A DNA stretch of 64,000 nucleotides from Aphidius gifuensis (lineage: Eukaryota > Arthropoda > Insecta > Hymenoptera > Braconidae). The stretch is from the NCBI RefSeq assembly GCF_014905175.1, contig NC_057791.1, forward strand, positions 5,146,001 to 5,210,000. Reading direction: 5' to 3'. The translations under genes were made by a program, and so were the position numbers. Below the pieces are notes generated by a model, which saw only the letters and a list, made by a program, of their open reading frames with translations, was not told the origin of the DNA and searched no databases. Below are positions 1 through 13,753 of the stretch, one piece after another (within the stretch, counting starts at the first letter, position 1; each line of letters begins with the position of its first letter).

Positions 1-792
1 GGTATAAATTTACTGACTCCGAAATCTAATTAAAATTTTTAATTGTTACAAGATAAAAATAAATAGACAATAAACTTACCGGAAATTGACAATTGCAGTG
101 TAGAATAATTATCTAAACACTAAACACCATGTGAAAATATAAACAATAAAAAATAAAAAAGAGTAATTGTAGCAAAAAACAATGGCCGATCAACAACTAA
201 AAATTAACACAAAACCGGCTGACAAAAAAAACAAAAAAAAAACCAACACTCAATTCATTTTGATTAACACCGTATTAACTGACACATTGAAAACATCAAC
301 ACATTGCTTCACTTTAGTTGTCTCGTAAAAAATATGACACAAAAACCAACAAAAACCAGCTGCTCGACGAAGGTTTACACTACATCTTGTGATGGAACTG
401 ACCGAGAAAAAATTGAGACGCGCATTGTTGCGGATTGCCAGTAAGAAACTAAACATGGCGACTGGTCGTTGGTAAAATGGTGGACATCAACAACAAGTTG
501 GCGCCACTATAGCCAAAGTAAAAAAATCCCTAGACATTTTATTTTTAGGAATTTTTATTTGTGTAAAATTTTACAAGCTCTTTTTTTTGCACAATTATTA
601 TGATTATTATTATATTTTATCTCCCTCTCATTTTGTATATTGAATGTTGTATAAAATATAAAAATATATAACATTGGTTCAAGTCCCAGTGATAAAAAAA
701 CAAAGTCAATTTTGACTATTCAATTATTCACATACAGTTAATCAATAAATAATCAACTATTACAAACAAATAATATTGACATACTAACAATT
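1..792. other. 5' intergenic region, probable divergent promoter
   Basis: No protein gene could be supported here. On the - strand a good splice donor (CCG|GTAAGTTT) lies at about 74-81, so the stretch from about 80 to 480 may be a non-coding first exon of a gene running leftward out of the window. The + strand from about 600 to 792 would be promoter and 5' UTR of the PRPF39 gene. The 475-520 stretch is less AT-rich than its surroundings and could be a shared promoter core. This rests only on the donor and base composition. Confidence 0.35.
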
Positions 793-3700
793 ATGTCTTC
801 ACTAAGTGGTGATGAAAATGAAGTTATGGATAATGTACCAGGTAAACGCTGACATTTTTTTTTTTTTTTCGTAGAAAGAAAAATAAAAAATTACTCAATT
901 TTGTGTGCATGTAGTGATTTGTATCATTTATAATATTGTAAATTAATTATTTGATAATATAAAATATTTATTTTAGATATAATTGAATTATAATATCAAC
1001 AAAATAGCATGTACAACATAGTTGCGTCTTTTTTATCATCGGTCTCTCTGTCTCTAACCTAACACACGAGTAAATAATAATAATAATATAAAAATCAAAT
1101 ACATTAAAGCTTTGATAACACACATACAACTACATATCGCCATTATCATCATTGGTTATTTTTTCATTTTTAATGATAAAACACCAGTTATTATTATAAC
1201 AGCAGTTTGGATTTTTGTGTCATCGTGGTAATACGATATTATCATAAATAAAAATGAGTATAAAATATAAATAAACAATTGTTTAATTTAGTAATTTATG
1301 ATTACAGTAAGAAGAACAAGATCAGGACGTGCAGTTAAAGCACCAGTAACACCAAAAAAAACACCAGTTAAAAAAACACCAACAAAAACAAGAACAACAA
1401 GACGAACGACAATTGAAACAGAATCTCTTGACGTAAGTTGTTGTTGTTGTTATATTTTTTATCCTTAACATTTAATTAAATTAATTAAAGAAATAATTTG
1501 TTTTAATAGGATACGACAATATCAACAATAGTTGAGGAAAATATTGATGAAAATAGTGAAAATGGTATGGAATTTGACCAAGTAATTATGGAAAAATGTG
1601 AAGAAGACACAACATCATCAGTACCATTTGATCTTGATGATCAGGTTGATGATGAAATTGATGAACCAGAGTACACTGAAATTGATCCTGAAATTGAGGA
1701 AGTTGTACCTGAATTAGAATCACCACCACCACCAGTTGTCACAAATAATCAACCAACTTGTACAATATTATCAACTTTAAAAACTAAAGAACATCCGACA
1801 ATGGTAATACATATTTTTGAGTTTAATTTTATACATTTAACAATATTTAATTATTTATTTATTTTCATTAAAGGGTGCTTGTGAAGAACAAGTAATAACT
1901 TTAGAAGATGATGAAGAAGATGGTGGTAATAATGATGTCGACAAGACAATGCTTGACAGCAATAATGTTGATTCATCAGCAAATAATGGTGATTCAATTG
2001 TAAATGAGGCAATTGATTGTGACCAAGAACAAGATACTGAAAATACTCAAACAAACACTGTTGAAAATGAAGAAAATATGTCAGTTGAAGTTGTGCCAGA
2101 AACAATGATGGAAGTAGAAGAAGAAGAAGAAAATGTAGAACAAACTGAAAATAATATTGAAATGGAAGATAAATCACCGGTTGATTTAGATGATAATAAA
2201 AAATCAGAACCTGATACTGAAGCTGTATCAGAAGATGAACTTCCAACAGAAGTTGCTGCCAAGGTAATAAATAACAAAATTTAATCGAAAAAAAAAAAAA
2301 GATTATTTTAATTATTTTTTTATTTTTTGTTGAATTTTTTTTGTAATTAGTTTATTGAAGATATGGAAGATATTTCAGATGATGACTTTTCTATTTATGA
2401 ATTTATCAAGGTATCCAAATTCCCTCCTAATAATCCTATCATAATCATTCATTAATAATTTAATATTTTAATTTAAAAAAAATACGTTAAAAGTAAGTTA
2501 TTTATTATCTTGATTTTTTTATAATTAAAATATAAAATAGGAGCCAGATACAGAAGCTGTGTCAGACGAAGAACTTCCATCTGCTGTTCCAGCTGATCTT
2601 GGTGAAACTGAGTCTGTATCTGAAGACGAGCTACCTCCAGATAGTGAAAAAAAACGTAAAAATCAAGCTAAAATAAAAAAACCATCAACACCATCAAAAG
2701 TTGACGGTAGTACTAAGAGAAAGCTCAATGCTGATGGTGAGTATGATGAAAATTCACCAATATCTGAGACAAATGATGAAACACCAGCTAAAAAACAGGC
2801 TCTATCAAGTGACGTTGATGATGGTGATGATAAACAAAACACTGTTGAACCACCACCATCACCAAAAAAAAAAGTATTACCTGAATTAGAAAAATACTGG
2901 AAAGCTGTTAATGAGGATCCATCTGATTTTACTGGCTGGACATACCTTCTTCAATATGTCGATCAAGAGGTAAATTATTATAACTTTAAAATATAAAAAA
3001 ATTAAATATATTAATATTCAATTTATTTAATATTTAATAACTAGAATGATCCAGAGGCTGCACGTGATGCATACAATAAATTCTTACAACGTTATCCATA
3101 TTGTTACGGTTATTGGCGTAAATATGCTGATTATGAAAAGAAAAAAGGAAATCCGGAAAATGTACAAACGGTGAGTAAAACAATAAATTATTATTATTAC
3201 AAATATAAAATAGAAATTAAATTATAATTTTAAATATATGGTAAATAAAAAAAAAATATTTATATATCTATTTTTTTTATTAAATCAATTATTATTTATT
3301 TTTTTTTATCAATCAATTAATTTTTTTAATATATAATCTTAAATAAAAATTAGAGTTTTTAAAGGACGCGTTCAATTGTTCACGCACACAAAATGAAAAA
3401 AAAAAACAAATGGTTTTTCCCTTTTCAACAGCCTAGCACGTCTTTTGGCACCTTACAACAATATTCTTCGCTTAAAAAACAAAATAATTTACAAATTATT
3501 TATTTAGTTATAGTTTTAAATAAATAAAAATGCAATTACCATATATAATTATAATAATATATAATAAATTAATTAGTTAGTGACTATTGGTGATAATAAT
3601 AATTTAATGGCAATATTTTATTATTACTATGTGTTTGTGTGTGTGTTTATATTTGTTTTTTTTTTTTTTTTTTTTTAAATTAATCTTGTTAATTAGTTTT

Positions 3701-6284
3701 AAGATTTTTTGTAAAACTATAATAGTCAATTATAATAACTAAAGTATTGTAAATTATTTTTATATTTTTTTTCTAAAATTATATATAATTTTGTAAATTC
3801 GGGTTAATTATTTATATAAAATATATATATATTAATTTAAAATAATGAGATAAAAGAGTTGCCAGTGAAGCTCACTAATGAGTTTATTTGAAAAAAAAAA
3901 AAATAATATATATAAAATGGCTGTGTCGAAGAAATAAAATGAACGTCCATCAAATTACCCTCTGGATCTTATCACACTCAAGGTGAATGAAAAACATCTC
4001 TGCAAATATATACAATAATTTGTGTTAACAATATACAAAATTAAAAAAAAAATTTATTTACAGTACGTGACAAATAAATGTGAGTATTTGATAATATAAG
4101 AAAAAAAAACAAAAATAATGAAAATACAATTTAATATGTTTAAGGATAAAACAATAAGACAATTAGGTGTTTAATAATTTGTCAATATATTTATTGACTT
4201 TTTTTTTTTTTTTTTTTTTTCATATATATATACATATATATAATAATTACTATAAATTATATTATTATTATTTATATTACTTTTTTTGTGACAATTAATG
4301 ACAGGTATTCGATCAAGGTTTGAAAGCAATATCATTGAGTGTTGATTTGTGGCTACATTACATCAATCATTGTAAAGTTGTACATGATAAGGATGATGAT
4401 AAATTACGTGAACAATATGAGAGAGCAATTGATGCATGTGGATTGGAATTCAGGTAATTATTCATTAAAAAAAAATGTATTTTAAGAAAAATTAATTTTA
4501 CAAATTTATATGTATATGTATATTTATCTCAACAGATCTGATCGTCTATGGGAGAGTTATATTAAATGGGAACTAGAAGGTAAACGTTTGAGTCGTGTTA
4601 CAGCATTATATGATCGTCTTTTGTCAACTCCAACATTTGGCTACATGACTCACTTCCAGACCTTTCAAGAATTTGTATCAACAAATAGTCCAAATAAAAT
4701 TTTAACAACTGATGATTTTTTGGAATTACGTGGTGAAGTTAAAGCATTATTAAAATCAGATGAAGCAACAACAGCAGTAGCAGCAAAATCATCATCACCA
4801 ACACCACCACCACCATCAATAACAACAGGAAAAGAAGACGAAGAAGAAAAAGAAGAAGCAGCAGAAAAAAAAATAAAAGAAAAAGAAGAACAAACAAATG
4901 ATTTACCACCTGGTGAAGAGCCATTAACAAGTGATGATACACCACCAACTGATGAAGAAACTCGTGCTATACGTGAAAAAATAATAAGTCATCGTCGTAA
5001 AATGCATAAAGCAAATGTAACTGATGTTGCAGCAAGATGGACATATGAAGAAGGTATTAAAAGACCATATTTTCATGTTAAACCATTGGAACGTTGTCAG
5101 CTTAAAAATTGGAAAGAATATCTTGATTTTGAAATTGAACAAAAAGATGAATCAAGAATAATTATTTTATTTGAACGTTGTTTAATTGCTTGTGCACTTT
5201 ATGATGAATTTTGGTTACGTTTTGTACGTTATCTTGAGACACTTGATAATGATAATATTGATAAAATACGTGATGTATATACACGTGCATGCAAAGTACA
5301 TCATCCAAAAAAACCAAATTTACATTTACAATGGGCAACATTTGAAGAGGGACTTGTTGATTTTGATAAAGCTGCTGAAATATTAGAAAATATTGATACA
5401 GTTATGCCAAATATGCTTCAAGTTGCATATCGAAGAATTAATCTTGAAAGAAGACGTGGTGATCTTGAAAGAGCATGTACTCTATATGAAAATTATATAA
5501 CAAATAGCAAAAATAGAACAATTGCTAATAATATTGCTGTTAAATATGCACGTTTTCTTTGTAAATTTAAAAATAATATTGATATGGCAGTTGATGTATT
5601 GATAAAAGCAACTGATAAAGACAAGGATAATCCAAGACTTTATCTTCAATTAATTGATCTTGGTCTTCAAAGAAATCCAGTAAATACCGATGAGGTTATT
5701 AGCTATATGGATATGTTTATTGATCGTGAAAATGCTGATGTTGAACAAAGAGTATTATTTGCTCAGAGAAAAGTTGAATTTCTTGAAGATTTTAGTGAAG
5801 ATATTAAACAAGTTCTCAAGGCACATGAGCAATTTCAAAAATGTATTAAACAAGCTAAAGAAAGAAAAAAAGCAAAAAATGAAGAAACCAAAGTGTAAGT
5901 AGTTTACATTTTATAATTTTATATAAAAAAAAACATATTAAATTTAATTTTTTAATAAATAAATTTTCAATTGACAGGGAATTATCACCATCATCAAGAA
6001 AAACTAGCCGAGCTAATGAAGTATCAACAGCAGTACCACCACCACCAACAGCAACAGCATCAACGACAAATTATCAGTACAGTGGTACAACACCAGCGAA
6101 TTATCAATCACAACAATTTCAAAGTGGTCAGTATGCTAATCAAAGTGGTTATCAACAAGGATATCAACAATATCCACCACCTTCTGATCCAAATTATGCA
6201 AACTACCAAAATTGGCAGTACAGTCAGAGTGCACCACAAGCATATGGACCATACAATCAATGGGGATCATACAATTACTACTAA
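793..6284 (+). CDS. PRPF39: Pre-mRNA-processing factor 39 (U1 snRNP-associated HAT-repeat protein)
   Basis: Ten exons join in frame: 793-841, 1308-1432, 1510-1803, 1874-2263, 2351-2410, 2541-2969, 3045-3170, 4305-4453, 4536-5894 and 5978-6284, giving about 1095 residues. The first third is acidic and disordered, with a basic Lys/Thr/Pro patch near residues 20-50 and a repeated SEDELP-type motif. HAT repeats start around residue 430 (LPELEKYWKAV) and run to about 980; typical pieces are DLWLHYINH and LWESYIKWE. A low-complexity Ala/Glu/Lys spacer sits between the N- and C-terminal HAT blocks. The tail is rich in Tyr, Gln and Pro. PRPF39 homologues help U1 snRNP engage 5' splice sites in the nucleus. 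The start is the first ATG and is followed by a GTAAAC donor. The long N-terminal extension compared with the human protein is unusual but spliced cleanly. Confidence 0.9.
3171..4304 (+). other. Long intron 7 of PRPF39
   Basis: This 1.1 kb intron is ten times longer than the others in the gene. It is mostly A/T runs, with two less AT-rich islands at about 3360-3465 and 3850-3990. I looked for C/D-box or H/ACA snoRNA features in these islands and could not make a convincing case. No open frame with coding character is present. Confidence 0.6.
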
Positions 6285-6935
6285 AAAAAAAAAAGAACAA
6301 AACATTTAAATTACCTCATTAAAATGTGTTTTTTTTTTTTTTTTTGTTTGTTTTTCTCCAAAATATTCACGTCATTAGTTTATATGTATACACACACACA
6401 CACCCACACGCATACATAAGTGAGTGTGTAATAACAATCAATTAATTGTCAACACGAAGTATCAGTTTTACATTTTTTATTTATGAGCTTTTAATTTCTT
6501 TTTTAAATTCAATTTTAGTTCTAACTGATAAATTCAATAGACACAAAAAAATAAAAACAAATTAGTCTGTCTAGTTATATGATAAAAAATTTTTCAACAT
6601 TAAAATATAATTCTAATAAAATATTATATTTTATCATTTATTATTATTATTTTTTTTTTTGTTTTTAAAAATATCACAATTTTAAACACTGAATTTTTGG
6701 ATTAATAAAAAAAAACAAAAAGAACATACATAATTTGTTTGACTTTTAGAGAACAAGAATTTAAAATACAAAAGAAAATCCTTTTTTTTTTTTTTTGTTT
6801 AGAAATATTTGATACATATAATAATAGTTCTCTATTGGTTAATAATAAAAAAAAAAAAAAAACATTTTAATTACTATTAGTTAGTTTATTTGTCATTTTT
6901 TATTTCAGAGAGAATAATTGTAAAAAAAAAGTTAA
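6285..6935. other. Convergent 3' intergenic region
   Basis: PRPF39 (+) and the cathepsin gene (-) converge here. The sequence is 3' UTR-like with long A and T runs, a CA microsatellite near 6390 and several AATAAA-like signals on both strands. Nothing else is seen. Confidence 0.6.
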
Positions 6936-9900
6936 TTATTTAACAATGGCACTTGATACATCAGCATTGAGTCCACAAGTACCATCACCTCGATAGACCC
7001 TGTAGTAGCCTTGTTCACCCCAGCTTGTACCCCAGCTATTTTTAACAATCCAAAATGGCATTGTCTTTTTAAACAATGGATAACGATGAATACCATATCC
7101 AACAATTAATACACCATGATCAAGATTATTTTTATTACATAAAAATTTATAAGGATGTGATACACCACCCATATAAAATTGCATAGCATTTGCATTGATT
7201 GCAATAGCCATTGGTCCATTTTTAACAAGCCATTGTGCCATTTGTGTTTCATTTGATGTTATATTAACAGCTGATGAAATTTTAACTCTAGCCATATTTT
7301 TTTTAAAATGACAAGTTTCATCTTCACCATCATATGGATAATCTTTTTCCAATTCAAGACCACCAATTTGTTCAAGTGCACGATAGGCATTTTCTTGAAG
7401 ACCTCCATTACAGCCTTCATCTAATTTGTCACAATCAACAAGTTCTTGTTCTGATAATGAAATAAGTTTTTTATATTTTATTGCATATTGTCCTTCAACA
7501 TTTCCAGTAACTGAAAAAGCCCAACATGAACCACATGAACCCTGATTTTTAACTTCTGTAACTGCATTGTGTTCACGCCAATCAAATGATTCTGGTAGCT
7601 CGATATTTGGAATATCTGCATGAGCAAGAGGAATATTATTATCTGATCTTAATTCTGGACGATAACCAAGATGTTTTCTTTTAAATTCATTTGGTGTTAT
7701 ATCTGAAAATATTGATGCACCATAAATAGCACTACCTTGTTCACGTTTTTGTAATTCTTCAGCTATTTTCATATTACTTTCAAATATTTTAATACGTACT
7801 TGTTTTTCTTCATCAGTTGAATAACTTTTGTTATATTTTACTAAAAATTCATTGAATTTTCTTTCTAATTCAATTTGTTTTGCAATTTCTAAAGATTTTT
7901 GTGTATAACCAACACCACGAAGTGAACGTTTTGTTCTTTTATTATCATCATTTTTTTTATCGTCACATTTAACAGTAACTTGATCACTATTCAACCAAGG
8001 TCTTGACCATACTGATATCAAACAAATTCTTGTATTATTTGATTTAACCTGACATGTTTTATTTGTTTCAATTTTTTTTTCACATATTTTTTCTCCTAAT
8101 TTAACACCAATTACATAATTTGATCCAGCAACAATTTGACGAGTTGCATTAATTACCTCAATAAGTTCTAGCTCATTATCATTATTTGCAGTTTTAGAAT
8201 ATTGTTTTAAACCTTTGTCAACATAAAGTTGAATGGTTTCATCGGTAAGAGAAATATTTTGAATTCCACCTGGTATAGTATCACGTCGTGATCTTGATTT
8301 TTCTGGTGTACATTTTGATTGTAATACTCTTGCATTTTCTAATTTCATTTTATCTGATACTTGTATTTGTACTTTACAAATATTCATTGGTTGTCCTGGT
8401 TCTTGTGTACAATTTTTTGAATCTTTTGATTTTTCAGTACAATTTGTTGTTGGAGCAATACGTATTGATACCTGATACAATGCTCCATTACCTTCAATTT
8501 TTCGTGACTCAAGAATATCAATTATTTCACGTTTATTATCATCAGGATCAATTTCATCAAGACTATCCATGACTTTTTGTGATAATGTTTTTATAAAATA
8601 TTCTTCTTTACTCAGAGATCTTTTTGATCTTGATGCTTCAATAAGTGTTTTATCTTGAAATTCAATTCTTTCTGGACGTACTAATTCTTCATTGACTTCT
8701 TGTCCATATTGAATATTTTCATTATTAATTTTTGGCTTAATTGGTACATCAAAATCTTTTAAAAAATCATCAAATTCTTTAAATTTATTAATAAATTTAT
8801 GATGAATTGTAACAAATTCATTTTCATCACTTTTGTAAACAGCTTCAAATGGTTCCTCAGTTATGATGTCATCTTTTGAATAAACATTAGCAACCTTGAT
8901 CAATGAATCATCATCATTATCAATTGGACTTTTATTTGTGCTCAATTGTCCTTCAAGTGCCAACTGATCATACAATTCTGTTTTAATATAATCAAATGAA
9001 TCATCATCATCTTGATTATTTTTGGTTGTAATCAAGGTTTCAGGTACATGTGTTGATTCAATAATACTATTTAATTCATTTTGTCTTTCATATGATAGAG
9101 TACAATTATTATCAAATATTTTACGATCACTTTTAATCCAAGGACGTTCATCAATAACAACTTTACAAATTTTAACTGGTATATTTTTTTGTAGTTCACA
9201 ATCATTTCTATTTATTTGAATTGTACGTAAACAATTTGATTGTCCAATTTCCATTATTAATTCATAACGTATGACATTTGAACCAGATGGTACTGTTCTA
9301 GTAACTCTAACAATATTTATAACTTTGTATTTAAAATCACTATGACTAGAATGATCCATTGATTCAGCAGTTAAATCAGCAAATTTATTTAATCCAGGAA
9401 GATTTGGATTAAGCTCATATGGACAATTTGGACAGTAAGTTTGATGAGCCTTAACAGCAACAAATGGCTTTTCATTTTGATTCATTACATCTTGATCCAA
9501 TGTTTGTTGACTATTATTTATGGATTGTTTATTTAATGATTCATTTATTTCATCTTGACATTGTTTTGTTTCATCAAGGACTTTAATGACACCTTCGTCA
9601 TTTTGTTTAACATTTATTTTACAGGTTTTTCGTGTACATGATGATTTATCATCATCATTACATTTTTCTTCGATTGTTAGGGTCAACAGATAAACTGTTG
9701 ATGACGAATCCAGCTAAAATTAAATTATCAAAGTTGTCAGTGTTAATAAAAAATGAGTCTATCATATGATTAAAAGAGTGGTCTATATATCACATGAGGA
9801 TAAATATGATAATTTAAATGACTTGTTATTAATGTAAATATAAAAATGAGTACAAATATTTTATTATTACTATTACTATTTGTTAGAAATTTTTTTTAAA

Positions 9901-10098
9901 ATAATCATTTACCAATTTTTGTGCATTTATGATAATTTCAGTTTTATCAGCTGGTTGATTAAATGATGATAATGCATTTTGGAGTACAATTTTTGGAACA
10001 CTTTCAGATGATATATCTATTGGTGATGCAATTGTTAAAGACAAAAAAATTATTGCCAATAACAATGGTGTTAATTTTAACAGGAATTTTCCTGCCAT
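6936..10098 (-). CDS. Cathepsin F-like cysteine protease with N-terminal cystatin domains
   Basis: Two exons on the - strand, 10098-9913 and 9713-6936, encode about 987 residues. The first exon starts with a signal peptide (KFLLKLTPLLLAIIFLSLT). About four cystatin-like domains follow. The last, near residues 560-660, has a good QIVAG inhibitory loop; another has TRTVPSGSN. An I29 propeptide lies at about 680-745 and a papain-family C1 domain at about 765-987. The catalytic Cys is in QGSCGSCWAF, the His in LDHGVLIVGYG and the Asn in VKNSWG, so the enzyme looks active. The family (insect CG12163, vertebrate CTSF) works in lysosomes or is secreted, and the cystatin segments are thought to restrain it. 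The long exon is open beyond its first in-frame TTG, and the acceptor at 9714-9719 joins it to the signal-peptide exon. Two KRS/RR basic clusters could be maturation sites. Confidence 0.9.
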
Positions 10099-10752
10099 TT
10101 TACTTATGTTTTTCTTCTTTCTTGTTAAATGTTTTTTATTTATTTTTTATTCACAAGTAACAGACAGTGCTTCTGTCACAAATGATGTTGACTAACTGAG
10201 CCAAATGTGTCAAATGACCAGATCAGACCAGTTTCCAGTATGTATCTCTCTGTATCTCTCTCTGAATTTATAATGATAAAAAAAACAGTCAATTACTACG
10301 ACGCAATTTCTCATTTTTAACTCTAGATTTATTTTCAATCTTTGAGTTGATATTTTATTTTTAAATATAAATCTAAATACTCTAAATAATATTTATTTTT
10401 AAAAAATATATTTACATATGTTTATCATTTTTTTATATAAACAAACTTAAAAGGTTTTTTTATATATTTATTTTTTTTTTTAACAAAATATAAATATTAT
10501 TTTTTAATTATCTTGGCTATTTTTATAAAACATCAACTTTCACCTTTATTTAAAATATAAAAAAACATGAATATTTATTGATATATGTTTATATCAATGA
10601 CAACACAAGTATATTTATTTTTAAAAATTTCAAAATGAATAATTTTAGGATCATTAAGAACAAGAGCAATACGTACAAAATTGAAAAATAAATTTTACAA
10701 GCCTTGCAAAAATATATAAATTGAATGATTACACATCAATTTAATTTTGCAA

Positions 10753-10785
<33 letters not shown>

Positions 10786-11088
10786 ATAAACAATTATGGC
10801 ATATGTGAGTGTGTACACTTTTCAAAAATAAAAAAGTTGATCCAGAGGGCACCAGGTACCGACTGTTTTCCGACATCTTGTGACCTGCAGGAGAATCAAG
10901 GAGAATTAGGTGAAATATTTTTTTTTTTTTTTTTTATTTATAATAATAAAATCCACCCCGGTCTCGTGTCTCTCTCCCCTTATCATCATTTTTTTTTTAA
11001 CACAATTTCTCTCTGTCATTAAAAAATAGAGAGAGAAAAAAATATACCATCACTATTAAAAATAGTAAATAGTTTATATTAATTAAGT
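10099..11088. other. Divergent promoter region between cathepsin and DLST
   Basis: Both flanking genes are transcribed away from this region. It contains a 27-base A run near 10757 and then a 75-base GC-richer island at 10838-10915 that stands out from its AT-rich surroundings. No open frame of coding quality spans the region. CT-rich tracts near 10970 and 11010 lie just before the DLST start. Confidence 0.5.
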
Positions 11089-13135
11089 ATGGCTGGAATA
11101 ATGCTGTCAAATTGTTCACGAATAATACCTCGTGCATTGACAAGAATCACAACTTCATCGCGTGTCAGGGTGAGCATAATATTTCATTATCAATAAATCA
11201 AACCCTTTTTTTCATTTTATTACTTTTTAACCTATTTATTTATTGTATTATTTTTAGATTTTACTCTTTATTTAGATTATAAATTTTTATTTTTAAATTA
11301 ACCAACTTGGCGATGGTTATTTTTTTTATTATTTATCATTACATAATCAAGCTGTTGAAAAATTTATTAATTCTGTTATGAGACAACCTGTATAAAAACG
11401 AAAAAAAAAAATGTTAATTTTCTTAACAATAATTAATACATGTTTTAATTATTAACAATTTTGTGTTTTTTAGGTTGCAAGATCTCTTCATCAAGAAGGT
11501 AAATATAAATTGATAAATTAAATCTATTATTTAAAAAAATAAATTATTAATGTATTAACTTTTTTTTTAAGGACGTATTTTGCGATTGAGAACAAAATGT
11601 AACATTACCAATGAATTTAAACAAGTTAATACTCATCCTTGGAGTATTCAAACAAGACAAATTCGTTCATCTCAAGTATTATGTAAGTATAAAAGTGTTG
11701 ATGACAATAATTATAATTTTTATAATATAAAATATTTAAATTTCATATGAAAAGGGGAAATGAAGGATGTTGTTGTTCCTCCATTTGCTGATAGTATCAG
11801 TGAGGGTGATGTGAGGTGGGAAAAAAAAGCTGGTGATCAAGTTAAAGAAGATGATGTTATTTGTGAGATCGAAACAGACAAGGTAAATAATAAACAACAA
11901 ACTATTAAATAAAATTATTTTAATGCTAATAATTAATTTTATTTGGACAGACCTCAGTACCAGTTCCAGCACCAGGTTCAGGAGTTATTAAAGAAATATT
12001 TGTTGAAGATGGGACAACAGTTAAACCTGGAACAAAGCTATGCAACATTGATATTGGTGCAACTGGTGGTGCATCATCAGAACCAGCAGCTGAAGCTCCA
12101 AAAGCTGCTGCTGCTCCACCACCACCACCACCATCTGCACCAACACCAGCAGCATCAGCTGCACCATCACCACCACCACCAGCACAAGCACCTGCAGCAC
12201 CATTACCACCTCCAACAAGACCACCTCAAGCATCACCAACAACATCAATGCCAGTTGCAGCAATAAAACATGCTCAATCACTTGAAGGTGCCAAAGTTCA
12301 ACTTCCTCCAACTGATTACAGTCGTGAAATAATTGGTACAAGAACAGAACAACGTGTTAAAATGAATCGTATGCGCTTGAGAATTGCTGAACGTCTTAAG
12401 GATGCACAAAATACAAATGCAATGTTAACAACATTCAATGAAATAGACATGAGTCATATTATGGATTTTCGTAAATCTCATCAAGATTTATTTGTTAAAA
12501 AATATGGTATTAAAATGGGTTTTATGTCACCATTTATTGCAGCAAGTTCATATGCATTAAAAGATCAACCAGTTGTTAATGCTGTTATTGATGGTGGTGA
12601 TATTGTTTATCGTGATTATGTTGATGTATCTGTTGCTGTTGCAACACCAAAAGGACTTGTTGTACCAGTTTTACGTAGTGTTGAAAATAAAAATTTTGCT
12701 GAAATTGAAATAGCACTTGCTGCTATTGGTGATAAAGCTAGAAAAGGTAAAATATCTGTTGAAGATATGGATGGTGGTACATTTACAATAAGTAATGGTG
12801 GTGTATTTGGATCATTGATGGGTACACCAATTATTAATCCACCACAAAGTGCTATTCTTGGAATGCATGGTGTATTTGATAGACCAATTGCTGTCAAAGG
12901 ACAGGTGAGATTTTTGGTTTTGCTTTTTCTAAATTGTATTATGTTGTTGATGAATTGATGAAGCTAATAATGTTTTTTTTTTTTTTTTTGTTTTTAATAG
13001 GTTGTCATTCGTCCAATGATGTATGTTGCTTTGACATACGATCATCGATTGATTGATGGACGTGAAGCTGTTGTGTTCCTTAAAAAAATCAAAGAAGCTG
13101 TTGAAGATCCACGAATTATTCTTGCTGGTCTTTAA
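11089..13135 (+). CDS. DLST: Dihydrolipoyl succinyltransferase, E2 of 2-oxoglutarate dehydrogenase
   Basis: Six exons: 11089-11169, 11474-11498, 11572-11682, 11755-11882, 11951-12904 and 13001-13135, for about 477 residues. A short basic N-terminus (CSRIIPRALTRITTSSRVR) fits a mitochondrial import signal. The lipoyl domain follows at about 73-145, with the lipoyl Lys in EIETDKTS split by the exon 4/5 junction. An Ala/Pro-rich linker leads straight to the catalytic acyltransferase domain, with no E3-binding domain, as expected for E2o rather than E2p. The active site is DHRLIDGREA near the C-terminus. The enzyme transfers succinyl groups to CoA in the TCA cycle in the mitochondrial matrix. The second exon is only 25 bases but joins in phase on both sides. 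The start is the first ATG of the presequence exon. Confidence 0.95.
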
Positions 13136-13753
13136 ATACTTTATAACATTTTAATAAATCGCATTGCACGCAATTTTAACAGCGATTATGTACAGCATAT
13201 TTAGTAATTATAAATACTCTCCAACACTTAAAAGTTATCTATATAATTTTATCAATATATTCAATGACGAACTTGAATTTTTATTTTCAAAAAATAACAA
13301 ACAAATTTTATAACTCTTGAAGAGGATTTTCACAATTAGTGAGCTATTTGTTGTACATAATAATTTTCTTAATAATTTTGTTGATTATAACAAGATAATA
13401 AAAAATCATTAAAAAATAATTATCAAAAAAAAAAAAAGTCAGCAGAATTAAACTTGCAAGTGTCATCTTAAATATTATATTTAATTTATGTTCATAATAT
13501 TTGTTGACAGTTTTATTTATTGTCAAATTATTTCATGATAAATAATAAAGTAATCATCACATTAATCACAATTATATGTTTTAAATTTTACCGCTTATTT
13601 TTTTATACAACAATTTATCTCGACAGTTGGTAATTTAGAGTTATTAAAAAAAAAAAATATTATTAGAGTGAGAGAGAAGATGAAAATGGCGTAGTCCAGT
13701 ATACTGAGTGACTTGTGATTTTCTGGTTCTGTCAAAAACACAAAAACTTTACA
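13136..13753. other. Intergenic, DLST 3' end and Rpt2 promoter
   Basis: AT-rich sequence with AATAAA-type signals shortly after the DLST stop. The Rpt2 leader probably begins near 13690. No coding potential is seen. Confidence 0.5.

Noticed and set aside
670..700. T-arm-like phrase GGTTCAAGTCCCAGT suggesting a tRNA
   Set aside because: No acceptor stem, D-arm or anticodon arm could be paired around it.
1851..2246. 131-codon open frame on the - strand
   Set aside because: It is the shadow of the acidic PRPF39 exon and gives a Leu/His/Gln-rich sequence without domain character.
3360..3990. Less AT-rich islands in the PRPF39 intron considered as snoRNAs
   Set aside because: No consistent C/D or H/ACA boxes with terminal stem.
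10757..10783. Long A run considered as a retrocopy tail
   Set aside because: No gene-like sequence precedes it and such runs are common throughout the window.
11943..12341. His/Gln- and Val/Leu-rich open frames on both strands
   Set aside because: Alternative frames of the Ala/Pro linker codons in DLST.
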